A stretch of 64,000 bases of DNA from Calditrichales bacterium MX18-03 (GCA_021083345.1 JAJGRE010000003.1:62001-126000), one strand, 5' to 3'; shown: positions 23,990 through 34,346, counted from the first letter of the stretch. Notes: generated by a model not told the origin, from the letters alone. Numbers and translations: made by a program.

Positions 23990-24067
23990 GTCTAACTACC
24001 GACTTATCGAAACTGTAGTTTCGTTAATCCGCCCATTTCGGAGTTATTCCCGAACCTGTTTCGTTAA
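23990..24067 (-). other. attI-like site
   Basis: The boundary of the first cassette is a perfect GTTRRRY (GTTAGAC, 23990-23996). Between it and the recombinase stop codon are two direct copies of TTAACGAAA (minus strand; 24019-24027 and 24059-24067), 40 bp apart, and an inverted GAAAC..GTTTC pair. Paired direct repeats beside the exchange point are seen in some known attI sites. No inner L'/L'' hairpin like that of the attC sites is present. Confidence 0.65.
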
Positions 24068-25170
24068 ACCCCTTTTTGGTTGATTAACGGTTTCATTCCG
24101 TTTATCCTGTCCAGTGGGCTTTTGATCCGTCCGATGCTGGCTTCGCTCACATGCGTGTAGATCTCTGTTGTCTTGGAGCTGGCATGCCCCAAAAGCTCCT
24201 GTATATACCGGATATCCACACCATCCTCCAACAGATGCGTCGCAAAGGAATGCCGCAATGCATGCACGCTCACATCCTTCTTGATACCCGCTGCCGCTCG
24301 AGCATTCTCAAATACCCTTTCCACCGACCGCTCCGTAAGATGGTCGCCTTCCTTTCCACCCGCAAAAAGCCAGCTATCGGGTCGGTATTTCTTGAAATAC
24401 TCACGCAGAACCTCCAGAGCAGTATCAGACAGCAGTGTATACCGGTCCTTTCTGCTCTTCCCCTGCCTGATATGGACAAACCCTCGCCTGCTGTCGATGT
24501 CATCTACCCGCAGCCTTACCACTTCACCAACGCGCAGCCCTGCGGAATACGTCATCAGCAGAATAGCCCGGTGCTTCAGGTTTTCAACTGAAGACAATAT
24601 GCCGACAACCTCTTGCCTGCTCAGCACCACAGGAAGTTTTTTCTCCTTTTTACATCTTGATACAGTTATTATAGCATTTTCTTTCTTAAAAACATATTTA
24701 AACATGAACTTGATAGCACTATGAGCTTGGTTGATGAAAGAGTGGGAATTTTGTTTCGTCTCATTTAGGAACAGCAAATATTTACGGACATCGGACTCGT
24801 TCAAATGATCAGCGGGCTTGTCGCAAAAGGAGATAAAATTCCGGCAGTGGCTCAGATAAGCTTTCATGGTCCGCCATGAATAACCTTTCAGCTTTATTTC
24901 CTCTTTAAGTCTTCCAAGAACTTGTTCCAGATCCATTTCAACAGAATGACGGCCTGGCTGCTTATCAGTTCTGATTGTCGCACTGCTAGGGATTTGAAAT
25001 ATATCATTCAACCGCCCTATATTTTCCGCAGAATTGGGAAAGCTCCAGTATTTCTCATCCGGATGCCACATTCGTCCGCTGATTGTCTTTAATTGCAGCA
25101 CTTTGTCAGCATCATAGTGAAATCTTGCTATTATTCTGCCGCTCTCGCCAATGGATAAGATATTATCCAA
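24064..25170 (-). CDS. tyrosine recombinase of the cassette array (integron-integrase-like)
   Basis: 368 residues. Catalytic residues R213 (SAGLRVGE), K238 (QGKSRKDR), H303/R306 (HALRHS), H329 (LLGHAS), Y338 (YTHVS). The end RIKSPLDRI aligns with the RSPLDAL end of IntI proteins. The IntI-specific insertion (the ALERKYPNAGHSWPW-like patch) between the K and HxxR boxes is absent. Residues about 10-60 (IARFHYDADKVLQ, WHPDEKYWSFP) form an extra domain resembling HARP-type modules. TTG start at 25170 with AAAGGAGGT at 7 bases. It reads toward the array, the reverse of most integrons. Family relatives include XerC/D-like recombinases. Confidence 0.9.
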   Translation of the reverse strand: MDNILSIGESGRIIARFHYDADKVLQLKTISGRMWHPDEKYWSFPNSAENIGRLNDIFQIPSSATIRTDKQPGRHSVEMDLEQVLGRLKEEIKLKGYSWRTMKAYLSHCRNFISFCDKPADHLNESDVRKYLLFLNETKQNSHSFINQAHSAIKFMFKYVFKKENAIITVSRCKKEKKLPVVLSRQEVVGILSSVENLKHRAILLMTYSAGLRVGEVVRLRVDDIDSRRGFVHIRQGKSRKDRYTLLSDTALEVLREYFKKYRPDSWLFAGGKEGDHLTERSVERVFENARAAAGIKKDVSVHALRHSFATHLLEDGVDIRYIQELLGHASSKTTEIYTHVSEASIGRIKSPLDRINGMKPLINQKGV

Positions 25171-25207
25171 AACGATTACCTCCTTTGCTCTTCACTTCGC
25201 CCGATAC

Positions 25208-25219
25208 AAACATATGTTC
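25208..25219 (-). promoter_or_regulatory. LexA/SOS-box-like operator of the recombinase gene
   Basis: Minus strand GAACATATGTTT, one mismatch from the Firmicute LexA half-site pattern GAAC-N4-GTTC. It begins about 6 bases after the -10 box, where a bound repressor would block initiation. Confidence 0.65.
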
Positions 25220-25225
25220 TGTTTC

Positions 25226-25254
25226 ATTCTAGCATATATGAATACAAATTTCCA
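25226..25254 (-). promoter_or_regulatory. promoter of the recombinase gene
   Basis: -35 TGGAAA (25249-25254), 17-bp spacer, -10 TAGAAT (25226-25231), minus strand. The -35 is weak, the -10 good. Confidence 0.6.
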
Positions 25255-25363
25255 TATATTACAAATTATTATCAATAACAATAGCATATGGCAAAAAGAA
25301 AAACAGCGGTTAACTGCACAACTTATAAAAAGCCGATCGAACGCTTAAGAAGTTCTCTCATAT

Positions 25364-25394
25364 ATAAAAAAGCCCCTTACCGCAGTAAGAAGCT
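25364..25394 (-). terminator. terminator of the atp operon
   Basis: AGCTTCTTAC-TGCG-GTAAGGGGCT hairpin (10 pairs, two G-U) followed by TTTTTTA, just after atpC. It separates the atp operon from the recombinase gene. Confidence 0.9.
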
Positions 25395-25410
25395 TCAAGT
25401 CTATTCTTAT

Positions 25411-25812
25411 CTATTTCCTGAACCCAAACGTCTTTTTCCTCGCAAGGGCTCGCTGAAGCGCCATCTCCACCTTCGCTTCGTTTGATACTCTGCCTTCCCG
25501 CAACTGCTCGCGTGCTCTCTGCTCTGCCTCCTCAGCCCTTTCAATATCGATTTCGTGAGGCCATTCGGCAGTGTTCACGATGATGGTGGCATTGTCACCC
25601 TGAACCTTGATGACCCCCTTACTGATAAAGGCATACTTGTTCCCTTGGGATGTCTTTATGGTTATGGCTTCCGGCATCACTGTGGCAATATAATCTGCAT
25701 GCCGGGGCAAAATCTCGAAATATCCATCTAGGCCCTTCAGCTTGACAGCTTCCACTTCTCCTTTGAAAAAAACATAATCCAATGTAACGATTTCCAGGTT
25801 TAAAGTCGGCAT
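25411..25812 (-). CDS. atpC: ATP synthase epsilon subunit
   Basis: 133 residues. N-terminal beta-sandwich (MPTLNLEIVTLDYVFFKGEVEAVKLKGLDGYFEILPRH is the usual opening, residues 1-38) and a C-terminal helical pair (ERAEEAEQRAREQL). Part of the F1 central stalk; regulates ATP hydrolysis. Last gene of the operon, 11 bases after atpD. Confidence 0.96.
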   Translation of the reverse strand: MPTLNLEIVTLDYVFFKGEVEAVKLKGLDGYFEILPRHADYIATVMPEAITIKTSQGNKYAFISKGVIKVQGDNATIIVNTAEWPHEIDIERAEEAEQRAREQLREGRVSNEAKVEMALQRALARKKTFGFRK

Positions 25813-25823
25813 AATCTTCCCAC

Positions 25824-28071
<2,248 letters not shown>

Positions 28072-28089
28072 TGGTATCACCCCAGTTTG

Positions 28090-29601
28090 CTATGCGAATT
28101 TTTTCTTGAAAGCCTCGATGACCCCTCTCAAGCGGCCTTCCACTTCGGGATCCAGATCCTTCAATTCTCGGATGGAATTCAAGATATCCGGGTGATAACT
28201 TCGTATATAATGCACCAGTTCACTGATAAAATCTTTCACCTGAGACACCTTTATATCCTTAACATAACCGTTGGTCACCGAGAAAATACTGATGACCTGC
28301 ACCTCGATGTCCACCGGCTCGTATTGAGGCTGTTTGAGAAGTTCCTGAATCCTTTCGCCCTGATCCAGGATCTGCCGTGTTTCATTGTCCAGCTCCGATC
28401 CAAATTGTGCAAAGGCAGCCAGCTCCCTGTACTGTGCTAGACTCAGCCGCAGCTTTCCTGCCACTTTTCTCATGGCCTTGATCTGGGCGCTTCCGCCTAC
28501 ACGTGATACCGAGATACCCACGTTCATCGCAGGCCGGATGCCGGAGAAGAAAAGCTCCGACTCCAGAAAGATCTGTCCGTCCGTTATGGAAATAACATTG
28601 GTCGGTATATAGGACAGTTCTCCGCCCAGGGTTTCTATAATGGGCAATGCTGTCAGGGAACCGCCGCCCAGCTCATTGGACAGCTTGGCAGCCCTTTCCA
28701 GCAGCCTCGAATGCAAATAAAAAACATCGCCGGGGTAGGCTTCGCGACCTGGCGGACGTCTCAAAAGAAGCGACATGGACCTGTAAGCTACCGCATGCTT
28801 TGACAGATCATCATAGACGATCAGAACATCCTTGCCGTTATTCATGAATTCTTCAGCCATGGTGCAGCCTGAATAGGGTGCCATATACTGCATTGGTGCA
28901 GGTTCGCTGGCAGCAGCAGATACGATAATGGTATAATCCATAGCGCCTCTGCTTCTGAATGTCTCAGCGATCTGAGCCACAGTCGACGCCTTCTGTCCGA
29001 TAGCCACATAGACGCAAATGACATCCTTTCCCTTCTGGTTCAGAATGGTATCCACAGCCAGAGCCGTCTTTCCCGTCTGCCTATCTCCTATGATCAGCTG
29101 TCTTTGTCCCTTTCCGATGGGGGTCAAAGCATCAATGATCTTGATGCCGGTCTGCAGCGGCTGCTTTACCGGCTGCCTGGCCACAATGCCGGGCGCTTCC
29201 GTTCTTATTGAACGGTATTGCTCGCATTGCACAGGCCCTTTTCCGTCTATAGGCTGACCCAGCGCATCAACGATCCTCCCCAGCAGTGCACCGCCTACCG
29301 GCACTTCAACAACTTTCCCGCTGCTTTTGACCATATCGCCTTCTTTGACATCCTTATCCGATCCCAACAGAACGCAGCCGATATTGTCCTCTTCCAGGTT
29401 CAATGCCATACCGTATATCCCATTGGGGAACTCGATCAATTCGTTGACCATACAGTTCCTCAGGCCGTATATTCTGGCAATACCGTCACCCACCTGTATG
29501 ACCGTGCCGATCTCGTTGGATTCCAGCCGCTGTTCAAAATGCTTGATCCGTTCCTTCAATATTCCGCTGATTTCTTCCGGTCTAATGCTCAATCCGCTCA
29601 C
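28090..29601 (-). CDS. atpA: ATP synthase alpha subunit
   Basis: About 503 residues. [16 protein letters not shown]-loop, [15 protein letters not shown], and the arginine finger region ([17 protein letters not shown]). The GTG at 29601 overlaps the end of atpH; a TTG at 29592 with GAGGTGA upstream is an alternative start. Non-catalytic nucleotide subunit of F1. Confidence 0.97.
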   Translation of the reverse strand: MSGLSIRPEEISGILKERIKHFEQRLESNEIGTVIQVGDGIARIYGLRNCMVNELIEFPNGIYGMALNLEEDNIGCVLLGSDKDVKEGDMVKSSGKVVEVPVGGALLGRIVDALGQPIDGKGPVQCEQYRSIRTEAPGIVARQPVKQPLQTGIKIIDALTPIGKGQRQLIIGDRQTGKTALAVDTILNQKGKDVICVYVAIGQKASTVAQIAETFRSRGAMDYTIIVSAAASEPAPMQYMAPYSGCTMAEEFMNNGKDVLIVYDDLSKHAVAYRSMSLLLRRPPGREAYPGDVFYLHSRLLERAAKLSNELGGGSLTALPIIETLGGELSYIPTNVISITDGQIFLESELFFSGIRPAMNVGISVSRVGGSAQIKAMRKVAGKLRLSLAQYRELAAFAQFGSELDNETRQILDQGERIQELLKQPQYEPVDIEVQVISIFSVTNGYVKDIKVSQVKDFISELVHYIRSYHPDILNSIRELKDLDPEVEGRLRGVIEAFKKKFA

Positions 29602-30146
29602 CTCAATTTATCATCGCCTAATAAGCTGTCCTTCATTTTATCCAATCTGCCCTTCAACGAGGCATCTATCACTTTGTCCTTAGCTTTTATATAAAGACCG
29701 CCTATGATATCGGCGTCGACGGTGTTATCGATGACAACCGTCTGGCCGAACAACGCTCCCAGCTTTTCCTCCAGCCTTTGCCTGACTTCTCCCGTCAGGC
29801 TTATTGCCGAGACGACCTGTGCTTTTATAATTCTTTTATGATCAAAATATAATTCCTCAAAATCCGCTATGATTTCATATATCAGATAGATTCTGTCCTT
29901 TTCCACCAGAAGCTTGAGAAAATCGCATATCAGGACATCAAAACGGGTACAGAACACTTCTTGAATCAGGTAATACTTCTCGTGAAGTGTAACCATCGGA
30001 TACTCCAGAACCTTAAAGAATGCTTTGTTCTCTGTGAGGATCTGCTTGATGGCGCCAAGCTCCTGAAATACTTTTTCCAGGTTATCCTGCTCCAACGCTG
30101 CCTCGAAAAGCGAGCGACTATATCGCTTAATAGCTATGTCGATCAT
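29598..30146 (-). CDS. atpH: ATP synthase delta subunit
   Basis: 182 residues. N-terminal helical bundle ([19 protein letters not shown]) and the C-terminal [29 protein letters not shown] signature in parts. Connects F1 to the b subunits. Overlaps the atpA start by a few bases, indicating coupled translation. Confidence 0.95.
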   Translation of the reverse strand: MIDIAIKRYSRSLFEAALEQDNLEKVFQELGAIKQILTENKAFFKVLEYPMVTLHEKYYLIQEVFCTRFDVLICDFLKLLVEKDRIYLIYEIIADFEELYFDHKRIIKAQVVSAISLTGEVRQRLEEKLGALFGQTVVIDNTVDADIIGGLYIKAKDKVIDASLKGRLDKMKDSLLGDDKLR

Positions 30147-30155
30147 ATATACACC

Positions 30156-30665
30156 CTATACCTTCACTTCTGATAATTCCTCAATCATCCTGTTGATGAG
30201 CTTTTCATGGGTATTGCCGTCTATTTCCTTTTTCATGATCTCTTCTGCAATACCGACTGACAGTAGAACCGTTTCTGTCTTAAGCTGCTCTTTTGTCTTC
30301 TCATACATCAGCTTCCGCTCTTTTTCCGCATTCCTCAGAATCCTGGTTTTCTCGTATTCTGCTTCCTGCTTGCCTTTTTCCAGTATAAAGCTGCTGATCT
30401 CTCTGGCTTCTTCGATAATAGCTTTCTTCTCATCCTGAATGCCTGCCAGCCGGTTTTCATACTGCTCCTTCAGGGAAACGGCTTCATGCTTAACCTGGTC
30501 GGCCGTATCGAACTCTTTACGTATTGCCGCCTTTCGGTCCTCGATGAACTTCATGACCGGTTTGAATAGCAGAAAACGCATGATGATAAAAAGGACAAGG
30601 GCATTGAAGAGCGTAAAAACAATGGTCCACATATTCAGGTTTAAATCCACTACGTTTCCATGCAT
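30156..30665 (-). CDS. atpF: ATP synthase b subunit
   Basis: 169 residues. One N-terminal membrane helix (MWTIVFTLFNALVLFIIMRFLLF) followed by a long charged coiled coil from about residue 40 to the end. Peripheral stalk of Fo. ATG with AAGGGGA upstream. Confidence 0.95.
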   Translation of the reverse strand: MHGNVVDLNLNMWTIVFTLFNALVLFIIMRFLLFKPVMKFIEDRKAAIRKEFDTADQVKHEAVSLKEQYENRLAGIQDEKKAIIEEAREISSFILEKGKQEAEYEKTRILRNAEKERKLMYEKTKEQLKTETVLLSVGIAEEIMKKEIDGNTHEKLINRMIEELSEVKV

Positions 30666-30677
30666 AAAATAATCCCC

Positions 30678-30932
30678 TTAGCCAATTTTTGCGGCCAGAA
30701 CAAACATGATGAGCAGTGAAACCAACAAGCCGTAAATGGAGTTGGATTCTGTGATTGCGTTACCGATGATCAATGTTGACAGGATTTCCTTTTTTGCTTC
30801 AGGCTGTCTGCCCACGGCTTCAACAGCCTTTGCAGTTGCCAATCCTTCCGATATGGCGGCTGCTGCTGCGACTAGAATTGCGATTGCAGCTGCTATTGCA
30901 CAGCCGACGATGACATATGCTTTGGGGTCCAT
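30678..30932 (-). CDS. atpE: ATP synthase c subunit, two-carboxylate type
   Basis: 84 residues, two membrane helices with the polar loop GRQPEA. Helix 2 carries E62-S63-N64 (NAITESNSIYG), matching the E-S-T ion site of Na+ rotors. Helix 1 has E29 at the position of the Na+-ligand Gln of Ilyobacter, as in the two-carboxylate rotor of Fusobacterium. Most of the GxGxGxG glycines of helix 1 are alanines here (AIAAAIAILVAAAAAISEG). Na+ coupling is inferred, not shown. ATG with GAAGGAGG upstream. Confidence 0.95.
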   Translation of the reverse strand: MDPKAYVIVGCAIAAAIAILVAAAAAISEGLATAKAVEAVGRQPEAKKEILSTLIIGNAITESNSIYGLLVSLLIMFVLAAKIG

Positions 30933-31025
30933 AATGATCCTCCTTCAATTTGCTATCCCTCATTTTATTGTTTACGGTGCATTGCATTTATTGTGGCTTT
31001 CATCACCCCTCTCATTTAGATTCCG

Positions 31026-31724
31026 TTAATGTTCGGCTTCCATCACCGCTGTGGCATTTGCCGTCAGCTCCATCGTCAGGATGATATATACCATGGTCTG
31101 GAGAAAACCGTCAAATATATCAAAGTAAAAGTGCAGCGGCACCGGTATGAATGCCATGGCAGGTATCCAAAGGTTCCTCAGCGACTCATATATAAGCTCC
31201 ATAATGATGACACCTGCTGTAATGTTTCCAAAGAGACGCAAGCTCATGGACAGTACCGGCGTGATTTTTTCCAGTATATTCAGAGGCAGCATGACCGGAA
31301 AAGGCATGAACAGCTCCTTGGCGTATCCGGAAAGCTTGTGTGCCCTTATCTGATATGACTGTACCAGGATGAAGGTAGCCAGAGCAAAACCCAATGCAAC
31401 GGAAAAGTCCGTCGTCGGCACTTTTCTGATGCCGAACAGGCCTACCATGTTGGAGAGCAGAAGGAAAACGGAAGTGGAGCCGATAAAGGGCGCCAGATCC
31501 ATATTCTTTTCGCCCATGGTGTCTTTGGAGATATTATAGAAAAACTCCACAAAATACTCGACACCGATCTGGAATCCATTTTCGGGTATCAGCTTGAAGC
31601 CGCCAGCCCGCATGTACAAGTTAATCCCAATGGCAATCATCGTCAGTACCAACATGATATACCACATGTTGATAATGGATTGCGCGACCTGTACTTCGAT
31701 CCCCAGAATATGCAAATGATACAT
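31026..31724 (-). CDS. atpB: ATP synthase a subunit
   Basis: About 232 residues, five to six membrane helices. The essential Arg is in VLSMSLRLFGNITAG; the C-terminal helix has ILTMELTANA. ATG at 31724 is preceded by GGAGAG at 6 bases; a start at 31742 would overlap atpI by four bases. Forms the ion half-channels against the c ring. Confidence 0.95.
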   Translation of the reverse strand: MYHLHILGIEVQVAQSIINMWYIMLVLTMIAIGINLYMRAGGFKLIPENGFQIGVEYFVEFFYNISKDTMGEKNMDLAPFIGSTSVFLLLSNMVGLFGIRKVPTTDFSVALGFALATFILVQSYQIRAHKLSGYAKELFMPFPVMLPLNILEKITPVLSMSLRLFGNITAGVIIMELIYESLRNLWIPAMAFIPVPLHFYFDIFDGFLQTMVYIILTMELTANATAVMEAEH

Positions 31725-31738
31725 ATGACACTCTCCGA

Positions 31739-32110
31739 TCAATCATTTTTTTGCAATACTTTCAATGTCCCTATAAAGATTGAGATCTTCACCCACATCA
31801 GCCCCAGGACAGCGGTAAAAAGGTTGATTGAGCGGAGCCGGATAGCAAACATCAGCACCAGCACCGTGATCAGAAGCCTCAACAGGTAAAAAAGGCCGAA
31901 AAAAAGTGGGAAGTTTACATTCCCATCAAAAAGCCTTTCGGTGGAGCTGATCATCAATCTGTAATTTAAAAGACTTGCAATGCCGCCCAAGAACAAGCCC
32001 ATTGCGATGGAAGTGTCCTTAATGTATATTGCAAGCGTTAAGATCCCACACACCAATAAATTTTTAATTGCAGCCGTAAAAACGGCGTAATGATCGGTAT
32101 TATTTACCAC
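31739..32110 (-). CDS. atpI: ATP synthase subunit I
   Basis: 123 residues, four hydrophobic segments (AIKNLLVCGILTLAIYI, MGLFLGGIASLLNYRLM, FGLFYLLRLLITVLVLMFAI, FTAVLGLMWVKISIFIG). Length, topology and first place in the operon fit AtpI, a c-ring assembly factor. Start GTG at 32110 with AGAGG upstream. Confidence 0.85.
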   Translation of the reverse strand: MVNNTDHYAVFTAAIKNLLVCGILTLAIYIKDTSIAMGLFLGGIASLLNYRLMISSTERLFDGNVNFPLFFGLFYLLRLLITVLVLMFAIRLRSINLFTAVLGLMWVKISIFIGTLKVLQKND

Positions 32111-32149
32111 GATAACCTCTGGCTCAATGTATTCTCACACAATGAGATA

Positions 32150-32178
32150 ATTATAGTCCTCTGATTTTTCTTTTACAA
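32150..32178 (-). promoter_or_regulatory. atp operon promoter
   Basis: -35 TTGTAA (32173-32178), 17-bp spacer, -10 TATAAT (32150-32155), minus strand; about 40 bases before atpI. Confidence 0.85.
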
Positions 32179-32337
32179 CTTGACTATAGGCCCTAATTAT
32201 TCGAAATAAGGATGAAAAGCATAATGGCTATGAGTTAATTTACATAGCATATTTGGTCCTCTGATTAGCTCATATTTCATCAGGTTATCTTTCTCTTGCA
32301 AAAACATAAGATAATTATTAATAAAAATGCAAAAAAT

Positions 32338-32362
32338 AAAAAAACGCAGTTTCGCAACTGCG
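32338..32362 (-). terminator. terminator after tRNA-Val
   Basis: CGCAGTT-GCGA-AACTGCG hairpin followed by a T-rich run on the minus strand. Confidence 0.9.
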
Positions 32363-32373
32363 TATTTTTCAAA

Positions 32374-32450
32374 TGGTGGGACCGGCTGGGATCGAACCAG
32401 TGACCCCTACGATGTCAACGTAGTACTCTAACCAGCTGAGCTACGGTCCC
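32374..32450 (-). tRNA. tRNA-Val (GAC)
   Basis: 77 nt including an encoded CCA. Acceptor GGGACCG/CGGTCCC, anticodon stem CTACG/CGTAG with loop TTGACAT (anticodon GAC), T arm with GGTTCGATCC. Single tRNA gene between the atp operon and mocA, followed by its own terminator. Confidence 0.97.
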
Positions 32451-32498
32451 GTGTCGTACTTTCATATTATAGCTTATTCTTTTCTTTTTTTCAAGAGC

Positions 32499-33104
32499 CT
32501 ATTCAATTTTGTTTAAAATTTCTATTTTCAAAGCGCTTTCGTAGTCTTCCGACGTATCAATATCAAACCCTGCAGCCTTATTATCGTTCTTTACGAAAAC
32601 CACTTTTTCCCGGTGTTTTTCAATGATGCTTCTGCCGCCCGAATCTCCTTCTACTGATAGTAGCTCGTCTCTGAAGCTTGCCGGGAAAATAGTGGGCATT
32701 CCTCTTTTTTCACGGTACAGCGGAACAATGATGTACTCTTTGCTTTTTTTGTATTCATTTGTTAAAGCTTCCAGCCACTCTTCTGAAATCAGAGGCTGAT
32801 CACCGGAGAAAAACATATAAGCCTCCGTATCTGCATTGCAGCTCTTGACACCGGCAATGACCGACGTGCTGAGCCCCATATGGGCATTGAGGTTCATGGC
32901 AGTTCTTATGCCCAGCTTTTCCGCGGTCTCTCTTACAGCGGAGTCCCGGTAAACAACCACTATGTCATCAAAAAGTTCAGACGCCTTAACGACACGCATG
33001 ACACATTCTACAATGGTGCAGTTACCAAAGGGCAGCAGCAGCTTTTGAGTACCCATTCGCTTTGCACTGCCAGCAGCCAGTATAATGGCCGTAATCATCA
33101 GCAT
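32499..33104 (-). CDS. MocA-like molybdenum cofactor cytidylyl/nucleotidyltransferase
   Basis: 201 residues. N-terminal IILAAGSAKRMGTQKLLLPF is the NTP-transferase signature, FSGDQPLISEEW carries the metal-binding Asp, and KRGMPTIFPASFRDELLSVEGDSGGR is typical of MocA (CTP:molybdopterin cytidylyltransferase). It lies 9 bases after yqeC; that pair usually serves molybdenum hydroxylases, none of which is in this window. The nucleotide specificity is inferred. Confidence 0.88.
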   Translation of the reverse strand: MLMITAIILAAGSAKRMGTQKLLLPFGNCTIVECVMRVVKASELFDDIVVVYRDSAVRETAEKLGIRTAMNLNAHMGLSTSVIAGVKSCNADTEAYMFFSGDQPLISEEWLEALTNEYKKSKEYIIVPLYREKRGMPTIFPASFRDELLSVEGDSGGRSIIEKHREKVVFVKNDNKAAGFDIDTSEDYESALKIEILNKIE

Positions 33105-33112
33105 ACACTTCC

Positions 33113-33859
33113 TTACAAGAGATTCATTTCCTTTTTTTCATTGCGCGCAATCAGAACAGGCAGACCCTGTTCACGCATTCTTTCCCTGATTCTATAAGCA
33201 TGCACCGCTCGTTCACCATCATCAGCCTTATTCAGAAGCAAGAATCGCTTTGAGCTTTCCGGAGCTGCTTTGAAGAGTCCCATCGGGTGCATGATCAGTC
33301 TGATCAGATGATCATCCGTGATGATGTCTCCAAGGCTGCAACCGGTTATCCTGCAGAATGCATGAACCCTGTGAACCATGCTTTCGTCCGCCGGCCGGCC
33401 TAGGCAGTCGAGTCCGATAACGCCTACAACCAAGGTCGCGGAACTGGGAATGACAGGTTCAAAATCTGCAGGCGCTTTTACAGGCAGCCCCCTTGAACCG
33501 TCAGCCTCAACAAGGATATGATCCGGCTCAGGGTTCCAGAAAAGATTGTCCACCCAGTGCGGCTCCAGGCCGATCAGTTTGTTGTCCGAGTCAACGCCTT
33601 GTGCCGCTAAGTGGATGCCAGGGCGTACAAGCTGTTCCAATTCCGCCTGCAGTTCCTCTTCATTGCATGATAACATTATGGTGTCGTAGCAATGACTTTC
33701 CGGTCTGTATATCTTAGTCGTAGTCGTAACGATGAGGCAGCTGCCTTTTAGCTTCATTTCTTCGGCAAGCCGGAACATGCTGGTGGTCTTGCCGCCGGCA
33801 CCGACAAAGGCGATGCATTCTCTACTCATTTTGCCTAGACCCAATGCTTCAAACAACAT
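33113..33859 (-). CDS. yqeC: YqeC, selenium-dependent molybdenum hydroxylase accessory protein
   Basis: 248 residues. Walker A FVGAGGKTTSMFRLAEE, LIVTTTTKIYRP, ILVEADGSRGLPVKAPADFEPVIP and GVIGLDCLGRPADE are YqeC hallmarks. ATP-binding accessory factor by family knowledge. First gene of a two-gene unit with mocA. Confidence 0.92.
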   Translation of the reverse strand: MLFEALGLGKMSRECIAFVGAGGKTTSMFRLAEEMKLKGSCLIVTTTTKIYRPESHCYDTIMLSCNEEELQAELEQLVRPGIHLAAQGVDSDNKLIGLEPHWVDNLFWNPEPDHILVEADGSRGLPVKAPADFEPVIPSSATLVVGVIGLDCLGRPADESMVHRVHAFCRITGCSLGDIITDDHLIRLIMHPMGLFKAAPESSKRFLLLNKADDGERAVHAYRIRERMREQGLPVLIARNEKKEMNLL

Positions 33860-33909
33860 CTCGTTGCTCCTTAGCTTTTATTATCTATCATAACACATTC
33901 TGCCCGTCG

Positions 33910-33948
33910 AAAAAAAGAATAGCGCCGTTCCTTTTGTGGAACCGGCGC
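33910..33948 (-). terminator. terminator of the gerW operon
   Basis: GCGCCGGTTCC-ACAAAA-GGAACGGCGC with one bulge, then TATTCTTTTTT on the minus strand. Confidence 0.88.
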
Positions 33949-33956
33949 ACAGCTTC

Positions 33957-34346
33957 TTAATCTTCTTTGTCTTCAGTACAGCAGCCCTTGTCATCCTTCT
34001 TGAATTTGATCTTCTTGACGATTTCAGGGACCATATTGACCAGACGGTCCAGGTTGGACTTATTCTTTACGGGCAGCATGGTTACCGAGTCATTCTTGAT
34101 GACCAGCAGTGCATCCGGAGAAATCTTGGCGCCTACGCCGACACCGGCTCCGCTTCCATCCATTCCCTTATCGTCTTTGCCGCCGCCACCGCCGCCGCCG
34201 CAGCCAAAGGCTACCGTAATAATGGGAATGATGGTGGTTTCACCAACAACAATGGGTTCACCGACAACCGTTTCGGTTTTCAGGAATTTCTCCAGGTGGT
34301 TGAATAAGGTTTCCAGGCTTTCGTTTACAGGTGATTTGCTTTCCAT
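33957..34346 (-). CDS. GerW/YtfJ family sporulation protein
   Basis: 129 residues. NESLETLFNHLEKFLKTETVVGEPIVVGETTIIPI, a glycine-rich FGCGGGGGGGKDDKG, GVGVGAKISPDALLVI and VPEIVKKIKFK are the family pattern. Needed for spore germination in Bacillus. It follows a DUF2953 gene, the same pair as ytfI-ytfJ. Confidence 0.93.
   Translation of the reverse strand: MESKSPVNESLETLFNHLEKFLKTETVVGEPIVVGETTIIPIITVAFGCGGGGGGGKDDKGMDGSGAGVGVGAKISPDALLVIKNDSVTMLPVKNKSNLDRLVNMVPEIVKKIKFKKDDKGCCTEDKED

Noticed and set aside
32499-33859. A complete molybdenum hydroxylase cluster
   Set aside because: Only the accessory genes mocA and yqeC are present; no hydroxylase subunits in the window.
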